Of a DNA stretch of 64,000 nt, positions 50,658 through 58,196 are shown in pieces (position 1 is the stretch's first letter; each line of letters begins with the position of its first letter). The translations under genes were made by a program, and so were the position numbers. The DNA is from Alphaproteobacteria bacterium (GTDB lineage Bacteria; Pseudomonadota; Alphaproteobacteria; Rhodospirillales; Magnetospirillaceae), in assembly GCA_021325215.1 (NCBI GenBank), contig JAJPHO010000111.1:1-64000 (forward strand), read 5' to 3'. The notes below the pieces were generated by a model. The model did no database searches and was not told the origin of the DNA. It saw only the letters and a program-made list of their open reading frames with translations.

Positions 50658-51288
50658 CGAATTGAGGGAAAAGCTGCTGCGCGAGGGGGTGAAGCCCGGC
50701 GTGGTCAGGCGCTATCTCGCCGAGCTGGAGGATCATCTCGACGATCTGGGCGGAACGCGGACCCGCGAAGAAGCCCTGAAGCGCCTCGGCAGCGCGGATG
50801 CGCTGGCGGCGGCGATGCTGGCCCAGCCGGGCGTGCGGTCCTGGACGGCGCGGGCGCCGTGGGCGACGCTGGCCTTGGGGCCCTTGCTGGGGTTCGTCTT
50901 CCTGTGCTTTCTGCCGACGCTGGCCCTATATCTCGGGACGCGCAACTTTGCCGCCGACAGGGACTGGCCGCTTGCGGCGGCGCGGTTCCTGGTGACCTTC
51001 AACGAATATGTGCTGCCGATCCTGATCGGCTGGATGGCCGCCGCCATCGCTCTGCGGCAGCGGGCCGAACCGGCCTGGCTGCTGGCGGGAGCCTTACTGA
51101 TCGCGCTGCTGGGCGGCGGCCTGATCGAGCAGATCAATCTGCGCGGCAACAATTTCGGCTTCGGATTTCAGGTGCTCGACCCGTTCACCAGTGTGATGGG
51201 CCGCAGTTTCGAGACGATGCTGTTCAACCTGATCGCGATCCTCGCGCCCTATGCGGTGCTGCGGAAGCGGATGGAGCGGAGCGCCTGA
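50650..51288 (+). CDS. HAAS-like membrane protein paired with PadR
   Basis: A 212-residue membrane protein. The N-terminal ~60 residues form a charged helical HAAS/DUF1700-like domain (VRRYLAELEDHLDDLGGTRT) and are followed by four or five membrane spans. In PadR operons this soluble part is thought to contact the PadR protein. It overlaps the PadR gene by eight bases, so both are made together. The biological signal is unknown. Confidence 0.78.
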   Translation: MLDELREKLLREGVKPGVVRRYLAELEDHLDDLGGTRTREEALKRLGSADALAAAMLAQPGVRSWTARAPWATLALGPLLGFVFLCFLPTLALYLGTRNFAADRDWPLAAARFLVTFNEYVLPILIGWMAAAIALRQRAEPAWLLAGALLIALLGGGLIEQINLRGNNFGFGFQVLDPFTSVMGRSFETMLFNLIAILAPYAVLRKRMERSA

Positions 51289-51289
51289 C

Positions 51290-51748
51290 ATGCGGCGCGC
51301 CGGGCTGATCGTCATCGTTCTGTTGGCGGTTCCCGGCGCGGTCTGCCAGGCCAAGGGCAAGAATCTCGGCCCGCTTCAGGTGCCGAAATTCGTCGAGGCG
51401 AATAACGGGCTGGCCGCCGCCGCGGCGCTCCGCGGGGGCGACTTCGTCTCGCGGGTCGTGCTGCATTTCCTGGGCATGGACCCGGCGGCGCAATGGGTGC
51501 CGCCGCCGAAATATGCGGAAATCTTCCCGGCCTGGGTGGACGAGCCGGTGGCCAAGCCGGCCGCGATCATCGCCATCGGGGCGCCCGGCTGCGGCGCGCC
51601 GGATTACGGCCGGCTTGCCGCCGCTCTACGCGACGGGCCTCCGGCTCCGCTGTCCGCCGGAGGACTGATCCATGTCGAGGCCCCTCCGGCGCGGGGACCG
51701 GCTCCGGGCGATCTCGGCGGCCGCGAGATCTATGGGCGCTGCGAGTGA
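51290..51748 (+). CDS. Secreted protein, unknown function
   Basis: A 152-residue exported protein (signal MRRAGLIVIVLLAVPGAVCQA). The mature part, QVPKFVEANNGLAAAAALRG and FVSRVVLHFLGMDPAAQW, is not of a family I know; two Cys (GCGAP and GRCE) might pair. It starts one base after the previous stop, so it is the third gene of the PadR operon. The last third is Pro/Gly-rich. Confidence 0.6.
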   Translation: MRRAGLIVIVLLAVPGAVCQAKGKNLGPLQVPKFVEANNGLAAAAALRGGDFVSRVVLHFLGMDPAAQWVPPPKYAEIFPAWVDEPVAKPAAIIAIGAPGCGAPDYGRLAAALRDGPPAPLSAGGLIHVEAPPARGPAPGDLGGREIYGRCE

Positions 51749-51749
51749 G

Positions 51750-51893
51750 TCAGACCCGGCTGATCACGCCCAGGATCACCAGCAGCACCAGCCCGAGGCC
51801 CAGGCTCCAGCCGATCAGCTTCTTCTCGATCGGCAGCAAGGGCTCGGTGCCGATCTTGGTCAGTTCTTCCTGCAAGGTATGGTCGGGCATCAT
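51750..51893 (-). CDS. 47-aa single-span membrane protein with the YeiH gene
   Basis: A short frame with a clear GAGGAG before the ATG at 51893 and one membrane segment: MMPDHTLQEELTKIG, a polar part with PIEKKLIGWS, then SLGLGLVLLVILGVISRV. It starts nine bases after the stop of the YeiH-type exporter, on the same strand, so it is likely to be co-expressed and may be a small subunit or regulator. It is too short for common gene finders. Confidence 0.6.
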   Translation of the reverse strand: MMPDHTLQEELTKIGTEPLLPIEKKLIGWSLGLGLVLLVILGVISRV

Positions 51894-51901
51894 GTCGCTC
51901 C

Positions 51902-53359
51902 TCAGGAAACGGTCGGCGGCAGAACGCCGTGGAAGAAGATCCAGGAGATCACCAGACCGACCCAGATCACGAAACCGAACAGGCTAACCAGATAGACGGC
52001 CACCAGCTTGGCGAAGCCCTCCTGCCAGAGCTTCTTGAAGTTCGACAGCAGGCCGATCGAGAAGAAGGTCAGCAGGAAGAAAATGACGCGGAAATTGTTC
52101 GCCTCGCCGATGGCGGGCGGCAGCTTCTTGGCGATGTCCGGCGGGCCGTATAAAGCCAGCAGCAAGGTGATCGCGAAGGTGGCGACGAAGCCCAGGATGA
52201 ATTTGGGGAAACGCTGCCAGATCTCGCGGGCGCGGGTGCGCTCGCCTTCGGGCTTCGGCGTGATGTAGTTGGTCCAGATGGTGCCCAGGATGAAGGCCCA
52301 GATGCCGATGAAGATGTCGATGAACACCTTGACCGTGGCGGTGGTCGCCAAGATCCAGCCGGGCTCGTAATTGACGCCGTCGGCGGCGGCTTTGGCCAGG
52401 ATCAGGCTGTCGGTGATGCCGCCGGCCGCCACCGCGGCGCCGTCGGTCTTGATGGCGAGGCCGATCCAGGCGCCGGCCACCAGCGGGTCATTGGCCAGGA
52501 AGGTCTGGGCCACCCACGGCAGGATCAGCACTTCGACCACCGCGAAGATCACCACCAGCGACGAGACCAGAACCGGCACCATCGGGCGGGCGCGGATGGC
52601 GCCGCCGGTGGCGATGGCCGCCGCCACGCCGCAGATCGAGATGCCGGAGGCCAGCGGCACCGACCATTCGCGCGAAAAGCCGAAATATTTGCGGGCGATG
52701 AAATAGACCACCGACCAATAGATCAGATAGGCCTCGACGATTGCCGCCGTGCCGCGCAGCAGCAGGTTCGACGCCAAATTCAGCTTGCCGGCGGCGGTGA
52801 CCGCCAGGAAGGCGCCGAGGATGACGATGGCGATCTTGATGTAGAGCTCGGGGCGCACCGCTTCCTTCAGTTTCTCGGCGAAGGAAGGGGTGAAATTGGC
52901 GATAGCGAGGCCGGCCAGCAGGGCGACGATGAAGCCGCCCTCATTGGTCAGCTTGAGCGACCACTCGATGCCGAACTTCTTCTGGTCGGCCGGCGTCACC
53001 ACCGCCAGATGGGCGAAGGAGCCGACGAACCACGAGGCATAGGCGATGGCGAACAGCGCGGTGAAGGCGATGGCGAAGCGGGTGACCGGCACTTTCAGCG
53101 CGGCAGCGGCGGTCGAGAGCACGGCCAGCAGCGCCAGATAGGTCAGCAGCAGGGCGGGAAAGCCGCCGATGCCCGCATAAGCCTTGCTGGCGGTGCCCAG
53201 TCCCTTTCCGGCGTCGGTCCATACCGAGGTGGTGACCGCCCAGCCCAGCAGGTCGAAACCCGCCAGATTGGGCAGGGCCAGGGCGAAGATCAGCAGACCG
53301 GTCACCAGGGCGACCAGATCCTCCGTCCATTTTACACCTGAAGCCGCGACATTACTCAT
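51902..53359 (-). CDS. YeiH-family putative sulfate/anion exporter
   Basis: A 485-residue membrane protein of the YeiH family (PF03601) with about ten to twelve spans. The signature region is VPLASGISICGVAAAIATGG, followed by RPMVPVLVSSLVVIFAVVEV and, later, IKTDGAAVAAGGITDSLIL. Members are proposed to export sulfate or a related anion across the inner membrane. The length is above the usual ~350, with extra spans near the C-terminus. A small dyad upstream may be the operator; a 47-aa membrane gene follows. Confidence 0.8.
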   Translation of the reverse strand: MSNVAASGVKWTEDLVALVTGLLIFALALPNLAGFDLLGWAVTTSVWTDAGKGLGTASKAYAGIGGFPALLLTYLALLAVLSTAAAALKVPVTRFAIAFTALFAIAYASWFVGSFAHLAVVTPADQKKFGIEWSLKLTNEGGFIVALLAGLAIANFTPSFAEKLKEAVRPELYIKIAIVILGAFLAVTAAGKLNLASNLLLRGTAAIVEAYLIYWSVVYFIARKYFGFSREWSVPLASGISICGVAAAIATGGAIRARPMVPVLVSSLVVIFAVVEVLILPWVAQTFLANDPLVAGAWIGLAIKTDGAAVAAGGITDSLILAKAAADGVNYEPGWILATTATVKVFIDIFIGIWAFILGTIWTNYITPKPEGERTRAREIWQRFPKFILGFVATFAITLLLALYGPPDIAKKLPPAIGEANNFRVIFFLLTFFSIGLLSNFKKLWQEGFAKLVAVYLVSLFGFVIWVGLVISWIFFHGVLPPTVS

Positions 53360-53374
53360 TGCGCCACCCTGTAG

Positions 53375-53389
53375 CCACTAATCTAGTGG
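53375..53389. promoter_or_regulatory. Dyad upstream of the YeiH-type gene
   Basis: CCACTA-ATC-TAGTGG, a perfect 6-3-6 dyad 16 bp before the exporter start. LysR-type regulators commonly control yeiH, but the regulator gene is not in the window. Confidence 0.35.
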
Positions 53390-53454
53390 ACTATGAGTGC
53401 GCGCTAATAACGTGTCAATCAGTGTTGTTTGAAATTAAATACTGATTTTTAGTG

Positions 53455-54414
53455 TTATTTATTCGAGTCCAATATGCGGATCGGCTTGCCGTCGAGATAG
53501 GCGGCGATGTTCTCGACCGTGTCGCGATAGAAGATTTTGTAAGTGTCTTCCGTGACATAGCCGATGTGCGGCGTGGCCAGCAGATTGTCCAGGCTGCTGA
53601 ACGGATGGTCGGCGGGCAGGGGTTCGGTGTCGAACACATCGAGCGCCGCGCCGGCGATGCGTTTCTGCCGCAGGGTCTCGATCAGCGCCGCCTCGTCGAT
53701 CAGCGGCCCGCGCGAGCTGTTGATCAGCCAGGCGGAGGGCTTCATCAAATCGAGTTCCGCTTTGCCGATGATTCCTTTCGACCGGCCGCTGAGGATCAGA
53801 TGCACGGTGACGATGTCGGCCTGGCGGAACAGCTCCTCCTTTTCGACGCGGCGGGCGCCGGCTTCGGCCGCCTTTTCGTCGGTCAGGTTCTGGCTCCAGG
53901 CGTTCACGTCCATCTCGAAGGCGCGGGCGATGCGGGCGATCGAGCCGCCGATATTGCCTAAGCCCACGACGCCCATGGTCTTGCCCTTGAGGTCGACGCC
54001 GATGCGGGTCTGCCAACCGGCCGAGCGGAACGAGGTGTTTTCCTGCGGGACATGGCGCAGCGCCGACAGGATCAGCGCCCAGGTATGCTCCATGGCGCCG
54101 TGCGAGGAATAGCCGGTATAGCAGACGGTGATGCCGCGCTCGGCGGCGTAGTGCAGGTCGATGGCGGCATTGCGGCGCCCGGTCGACAGGATCAGCTTGA
54201 GATTGTCGAGCTGGGCCAGCAGCGGTTCCTTGAACGGCGTGCGCTCGCGCATCGCCACCACCGCGTCGAACGGCTTCAGCCGCTCGACCAGCGCCGGTCC
54301 GACCGGCAGATAATCCCGGAACACGGTGATCTCGGCCCTCTCCTTGAGCGGAGACCAGTCGGCCGAGGTCAGGGCGACGCCCTGGTAATCGTCGAGGACG
54401 GCGATTTTCATCAT
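53455..54414 (-). CDS. D-2-hydroxyacid dehydrogenase
   Basis: A 319-residue NAD(P)-dependent 2-hydroxyacid dehydrogenase. The Rossmann motif is GVVGLGNIGGSIARIARAF; the active-site Arg lies in INSSRGPLIDE, the Glu in VFDTEPLP and the His in TPHIGYV. It interconverts a 2-hydroxy and a 2-oxo acid in the cytosol. The start overlaps the stop of the upstream EamA gene (ATGA), so the two are coupled. Substrate not readable. Confidence 0.88.
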   Translation of the reverse strand: MMKIAVLDDYQGVALTSADWSPLKERAEITVFRDYLPVGPALVERLKPFDAVVAMRERTPFKEPLLAQLDNLKLILSTGRRNAAIDLHYAAERGITVCYTGYSSHGAMEHTWALILSALRHVPQENTSFRSAGWQTRIGVDLKGKTMGVVGLGNIGGSIARIARAFEMDVNAWSQNLTDEKAAEAGARRVEKEELFRQADIVTVHLILSGRSKGIIGKAELDLMKPSAWLINSSRGPLIDEAALIETLRQKRIAGAALDVFDTEPLPADHPFSSLDNLLATPHIGYVTEDTYKIFYRDTVENIAAYLDGKPIRILDSNK

Positions 54415-55292
54415 GATGCGGCTTTCACCTTTCCACGCATAACCAACAGATTGCCGGCCAGCGAGACCAGGAGCCCCGCGACCGAAGCGATCCGCCATTG
54501 ATAACTCTCGAATAGAGAAGACAGCACCAGTGCGACCATCGGAATCAGCACATTGGCATAGGAGGCCTGCGCCGCGCCGATGCGCTGGATCAGGCCGAGA
54601 TAGGCGGCGAAGGCGATCACCGAGCCGAACAGGCTGAGATAGAGCAGCGGCAGCAGGAACTGCGCTGTCAGGGGAATGGCCAGCGAATCGCCCGCCAGCA
54701 GCCCGACCGCCATCATGGTCAGGCCGCCGGCGCCCATGCCGATCGCCATGCCGGGGATCAGGCCGACGCCGCTCTTCTGGGTCTGCACCGACAGCAGATT
54801 GCCGCAGGAGGAGAAGAAGGTCGCGCCCAGGGCGAACAGGATGCCGGCCACCTTGGCGCCGCTGGCTTCGAAGCCGGCCACTTCGGGCCAGAACACCAGC
54901 AGCACGCCCGCGACGCCCAGCGCGGCGCCCCCGGCGCCGTAGGCATTGATGCGCTGCACGAAGAACAGCCGCCCGCCGATCATGTTGAACACCATCAGCA
55001 GCGAGAACAGCACTGCCACCAGCCCCGACGAGATGCGCGTCTCGGCCTGATAGACCATGTAATAGTTGAAGCAGAAATTCATCAGGCCCTGCAGCACCAC
55101 CAGGCCGATCTGCCGCGGGCTGAAGCGCATGTCGAGCCGGCGCGCCAGGCACCAGCCCCACAGGATCGCGGCGGCCAGCACGAAGCGCCAGCCCACCGCG
55201 ACGGCGACCGGGGTGCCGAGCTGATAGGTGATCACCAGCCAGGTCGAGCCCCAGATCGACACGGTCAGCGCATAGAGCAGCAGATTTACCAT
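54411..55292 (-). CDS. EamA/DMT-family transporter
   Basis: A 293-residue ten-span exporter with two EamA repeats: LYALTVSIWGSTWLVITYQL at the N-terminus, then GAGGAALGVAGVLLVFWPEV and, in the second half, FGSVIAFAAYLGLIQRIGAA. The start at 55292 has only a weak ribosome site; the longer reading lies in the antisense of the XdhC gene. Overlap with the dehydrogenase suggests a shared substrate, perhaps a hydroxy or keto acid, but this is inference. Confidence 0.85.
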   Translation of the reverse strand: MVNLLLYALTVSIWGSTWLVITYQLGTPVAVAVGWRFVLAAAILWGWCLARRLDMRFSPRQIGLVVLQGLMNFCFNYYMVYQAETRISSGLVAVLFSLLMVFNMIGGRLFFVQRINAYGAGGAALGVAGVLLVFWPEVAGFEASGAKVAGILFALGATFFSSCGNLLSVQTQKSGVGLIPGMAIGMGAGGLTMMAVGLLAGDSLAIPLTAQFLLPLLYLSLFGSVIAFAAYLGLIQRIGAAQASYANVLIPMVALVLSSLFESYQWRIASVAGLLVSLAGNLLVMRGKVKAAS

Positions 55293-55382
55293 TTGAAATT
55301 CAGCATGATTGACAGCATCTCCCCTCCATTGTGTTCTAAACGCTAAAGATTTGACACGCGATGTCGAGATGCAAGGCGGCTT

Positions 55383-56345
55383 ATGTACGGTAACGAACGG
55401 GAAGTGCTCGAGCGCCTGGCGCAATGGATCAGGGAAGGCCATCGCGCCGTCCTGCTGACGGTTTTGTCGACCTTCGGCGGCAGCCCGCGCCCGCCGGGCT
55501 CGATGGCGGCGATCCGCGACGACGGCATCATCTGGGGATCGGTGTCGGGGGGCTGTGTCGAGGACGATCTGGTCGCCGAGATGCGCGAGGGAAAATTGTT
55601 TTCCGCCGCTCAGCGCGTGATCGTGCGCACCTTCGGCAAGGATGCCGAGGAACAGGCGCGCTACCGGCTGCCCTGCAACAACACCCTGCGCGTCGCCATC
55701 GAGACCCGGATCGATCCGGCGCTGCTGGCCATGACCATCCGCGCGCTGCGCGACCGCCGCGTGGTGCGCCGCTCGGTCTGGCTGGCGGACGGGCACAGCC
55801 TGCTGACCGAAGGCGCCGGCGGCCCCGTCTTCGCCGAGGATGAGACCAATTTCAGCCATCTGCTGGGGCCGCGCTACCGCGCGCTGCTGATCGGCGCCAC
55901 CGAGCTGGCCCGGTATCTGTCGAATATCCTGACTACGCTGGGTTTCTCGGTGTCGGTCTGCGATCCGCGGCCGGAATATGCCGATAGCTGGGATATGCCC
56001 GATATCCCGGTATCGCGTGACATGCCCGACGACCATGTGCTGGCGATGCAGGGGGATCTGCGCACCGCGGTGCTGGCGGTGTCGCACGATCCCAAGCTCG
56101 ACGATCTGGCGCTGATGGAGGCTTTGCGCACGCCGACCTTCTATGTCGGCGCGCTGGGATCGGTCGAGACCACGGAAAAACGCAAGGCGCGCCTGGCCCA
56201 GTTCGACCTGTCGCCGGCCGAGATCGAGCGGCTGCATGGTCCGGTCGGCATGCCGATCGGCTCGCGCACGCCGGCCGAGATCGCCGTGTCGGTCGCGGCC
56301 GATCTGGTGGCGGCACGGCGAAATTTGGAGCGCGATGCCGATTAA
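55383..56345 (+). CDS. XdhC/CoxI-family protein
   Basis: A 320-residue XdhC-type protein. The N-terminal domain has LLTVLSTFGGSPRPPGSMAA and GSVSGGCVEDDLVAEM with the Cys that holds the molybdenum cofactor; the C-terminal domain is a Rossmann fold, ending PTFYVGALGSVETTEKRKAR. XdhC loads modified Mo cofactor into xanthine dehydrogenase-type enzymes. No such enzyme is next to it. It overlaps a nucleotidyltransferase gene by 11 bp. Confidence 0.87.
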   Translation: MYGNEREVLERLAQWIREGHRAVLLTVLSTFGGSPRPPGSMAAIRDDGIIWGSVSGGCVEDDLVAEMREGKLFSAAQRVIVRTFGKDAEEQARYRLPCNNTLRVAIETRIDPALLAMTIRALRDRRVVRRSVWLADGHSLLTEGAGGPVFAEDETNFSHLLGPRYRALLIGATELARYLSNILTTLGFSVSVCDPRPEYADSWDMPDIPVSRDMPDDHVLAMQGDLRTAVLAVSHDPKLDDLALMEALRTPTFYVGALGSVETTEKRKARLAQFDLSPAEIERLHGPVGMPIGSRTPAEIAVSVAADLVAARRNLERDAD

Positions 56346-56904
56346 GGCCGCCGCGCTGATCCTGGCGGCCGGCAAAGGCAGCCGCTTCGGGTCGGACAAG
56401 CGCCAGGCGACAGGGCCCTGGACCGGGCCGCTGCTGCATCATGTGCTGGGGCTTTATCGTCCGCTGTTCGAAAACCTCGCCGTGGTGACAGGCCCGGACG
56501 ATCCGTTCGGTCAGGAAGCGTGCCGGACGTTCTCGGCGCACCGCATCGTCAATCCCGCGGCGGAGCAGGGGATGGGGACCTCCCTGGCCAAGGGCGCCGA
56601 ATGGCTGGTCGCCGAGGGCATTGGCCGTGTCGTGGTCGGATTGGCCGACATGCCGTGGATTCTTCCGGAAACCATCGCCGCCGTCGCCGCCGCCGGTCTC
56701 GACGGGCAGGCGGTGGCGCCGGCTTTCGCCGGCAAGCCGGGCTTTCCCCGCGCACTTCCCGCCGCCTTGTTCCCCGAATTGCTGAAACTGACCGGCGACC
56801 GCGGCGCCAGCGCGGTGATCGATTGGCACCAGGCACTCTGGCTCGACTGCGGCGACCCCGGTATCCTGCGCGACATCGATAAACCGGAGGACGTCCCGTC
56901 ATGA
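56335..56904 (+). CDS. MobA-like nucleotidyltransferase (MocA type)
   Basis: A 189-residue NTP transferase with the signature LILAAGKGSRFGSDKRQ and a metal-binding Asp in VVVGLADMPWI. Beside XdhC the best reading is the enzyme that joins CMP (or GMP) to the molybdenum cofactor. The ATG at 56335 lies inside the end of xdhC, and the stop overlaps the GST gene (ATGA), so the three genes are made together. Somewhat short for MocA. Confidence 0.8.
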   Translation: MPIKAAALILAAGKGSRFGSDKRQATGPWTGPLLHHVLGLYRPLFENLAVVTGPDDPFGQEACRTFSAHRIVNPAAEQGMGTSLAKGAEWLVAEGIGRVVVGLADMPWILPETIAAVAAAGLDGQAVAPAFAGKPGFPRALPAALFPELLKLTGDRGASAVIDWHQALWLDCGDPGILRDIDKPEDVPS

Positions 56905-57548
56905 GCAAGCCGCTTCTGTTCGGCTATTTCCGCAGCTCGGCCGCCTATCGGGTGCGCATCGCCCTGGCCTGGAAGGGGATCGCGTTCGAAACCAAACCGG
57001 TCCATCTGGTCAAGGGCGAGCACCGCGCGGACGATTATCTCGGCGTCCAGCCGCAGGGACTGGTGCCGGCGCTGCGGATCGACGGCCATACGCTGGGCCA
57101 GTCGATGGCTATTCTCGAATATCTCGAAGAAACGCGCCCCGAGCCGCCCCTGCTGCCGAAAGATCCCGCCGAGCGCGCCATCGTGCGCTGGATGGCCGAA
57201 TTGATCGCCGCCGATATCCATCCGGTGAACAATCTGCGCATCGGCAATTACCTGCGCGGCACGCTGGGCCAGGACGACGCGGCGGTGCAGATCTGGATGC
57301 GCCATTGGATGGCGCAGGGCTTCGTCGCGCTGGAGAAGCTGGTCGCCCGGCATGGTGGCGCTTTCTGCCATGGCGACGCCGTCAGCCTGGCCGATCTCTG
57401 TCTGGTGCCGCAGATGTATAATGCCCGCCGTTTCGGGCTGGAACTGGCGGATTTTCCGGCTTTGACGGCGATAGACGAGCGCTGCCGCGCCTTACCGGCT
57501 TTCGACTCCGCCGATCCCACGAAGCAGATCGACACGCCGGTTTCCTGA
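56901..57548 (+). CDS. maiA: Maleylacetoacetate isomerase/zeta-class GST
   Basis: A 215-residue zeta-class glutathione transferase. The active-site motif is SSAAYRVRIALAWKG near residue 12, followed by the GSH-site QGLVPALRIDG and QSMAILEYLEE. The C-terminal helical domain has RIGNYLRG and LADLCLVPQMYNARRFG. In tyrosine breakdown it turns maleylacetoacetate into fumarylacetoacetate; the partner enzymes are not in the window. Overlap (ATGA) with the nucleotidyltransferase. Confidence 0.85.
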   Translation: MSKPLLFGYFRSSAAYRVRIALAWKGIAFETKPVHLVKGEHRADDYLGVQPQGLVPALRIDGHTLGQSMAILEYLEETRPEPPLLPKDPAERAIVRWMAELIAADIHPVNNLRIGNYLRGTLGQDDAAVQIWMRHWMAQGFVALEKLVARHGGAFCHGDAVSLADLCLVPQMYNARRFGLELADFPALTAIDERCRALPAFDSADPTKQIDTPVS

Positions 57549-57552
57549 CCTG

Positions 57553-57588
57553 TTTTGGTCACAAAGATGTCAAGTCTGTGACCGAAAA
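57553..57588. terminator. Hairpin after maiA
   Basis: GGTCACA (57557-57563) pairs with TGTGACC (57577-57583), with further TTT/AAA pairing outside and a 13-base loop. TTTT before and AAAAA after the stem mean that it is better as a minus-strand than as a plus-strand terminator. Confidence 0.4.
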
Positions 57589-57693
57589 ATTAGCTGCTTG
57601 TCCATTCAACGGGAGTTGAGCATAGTGCAGTGCAGCATCGCCGAGTCCGACAGAAGAAACGGCCTGCTTTCGGGAAAAAGATCGGAGTGCACT

Positions 57694-57876
57694 ATGTCGG
57701 GTATCAAGACCACCAAGACTCCTCTTTCGGCGGTCAAGACCGCGCGGCCGCAGGGCGAGCGCGAGGAGTCCCCGGTGCGCTGGCCGAGCGTCGTTTCCAG
57801 CGGCGCCGCGGCTTATGTGTCGCATCCGCAGCCCAAGGACGGCAAGGCAGGACCCGAAACGGGCGCCGAGGGCTGA
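57694..57876 (+). CDS. Small protein of unknown function
   Basis: A 60-residue protein (MSGIKTTKTPLSAVKTARPQ, then SVVSSGAAAYVSHPQPKDGK), basic and probably unstructured. GGAG lies six bases before the ATG at 57694; the upstream extension of the frame is not supported. It has no signal or membrane segment and no family I know. It lies alone between maiA and the transglutaminase group. Confidence 0.45.
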   Translation: MSGIKTTKTPLSAVKTARPQGEREESPVRWPSVVSSGAAAYVSHPQPKDGKAGPETGAEG

Positions 57877-57973
57877 GACCAGGATCGCGGCACTTTTGGA
57901 CGCAGGGCGCCCGCATCTTTGCGGCTTATTAATCGCCCTGTCATAAAATCGTCCAAAATGTGGGAGGGCTGCG

Positions 57974-58135
57974 ATGTTTTATTCTTCCATGGATCGGTTG
58001 TACGCTCCTTACGTAGCGGGCTGGTATCTGGGAATGATGGTCTGCATGCATTTGTGGGCAGGCCTGTCGGGCAGCGCGGAACCTCCGCGCGGCCAGCACC
58101 TTAGATTGGTGTCCGACCGGGGGCGGTTGGTCTGA
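57974..58135 (+). CDS. 53-aa protein upstream of the transglutaminase gene
   Basis: A short frame with GGGAGG before the ATG at 57974: MFYSSMDRLYAPYVAGWYLG, a hydrophobic centre (MMVCMHLWAGLSG) and a basic tail. The aromatic-hydrophobic start suggests membrane contact. It stops 61 bp before the large transglutaminase gene, so could be a leader or a partner. Below the length cut of common gene finders; the evidence is the ribosome site and amino-acid make-up only. Confidence 0.4.
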   Translation: MFYSSMDRLYAPYVAGWYLGMMVCMHLWAGLSGSAEPPRGQHLRLVSDRGRLV

Positions 58136-58196
58136 TAACGCGGGGGACATTCCCCCATAGAAGCGGGGGAATGATCAGCATGGGATTCCGTGTCCG

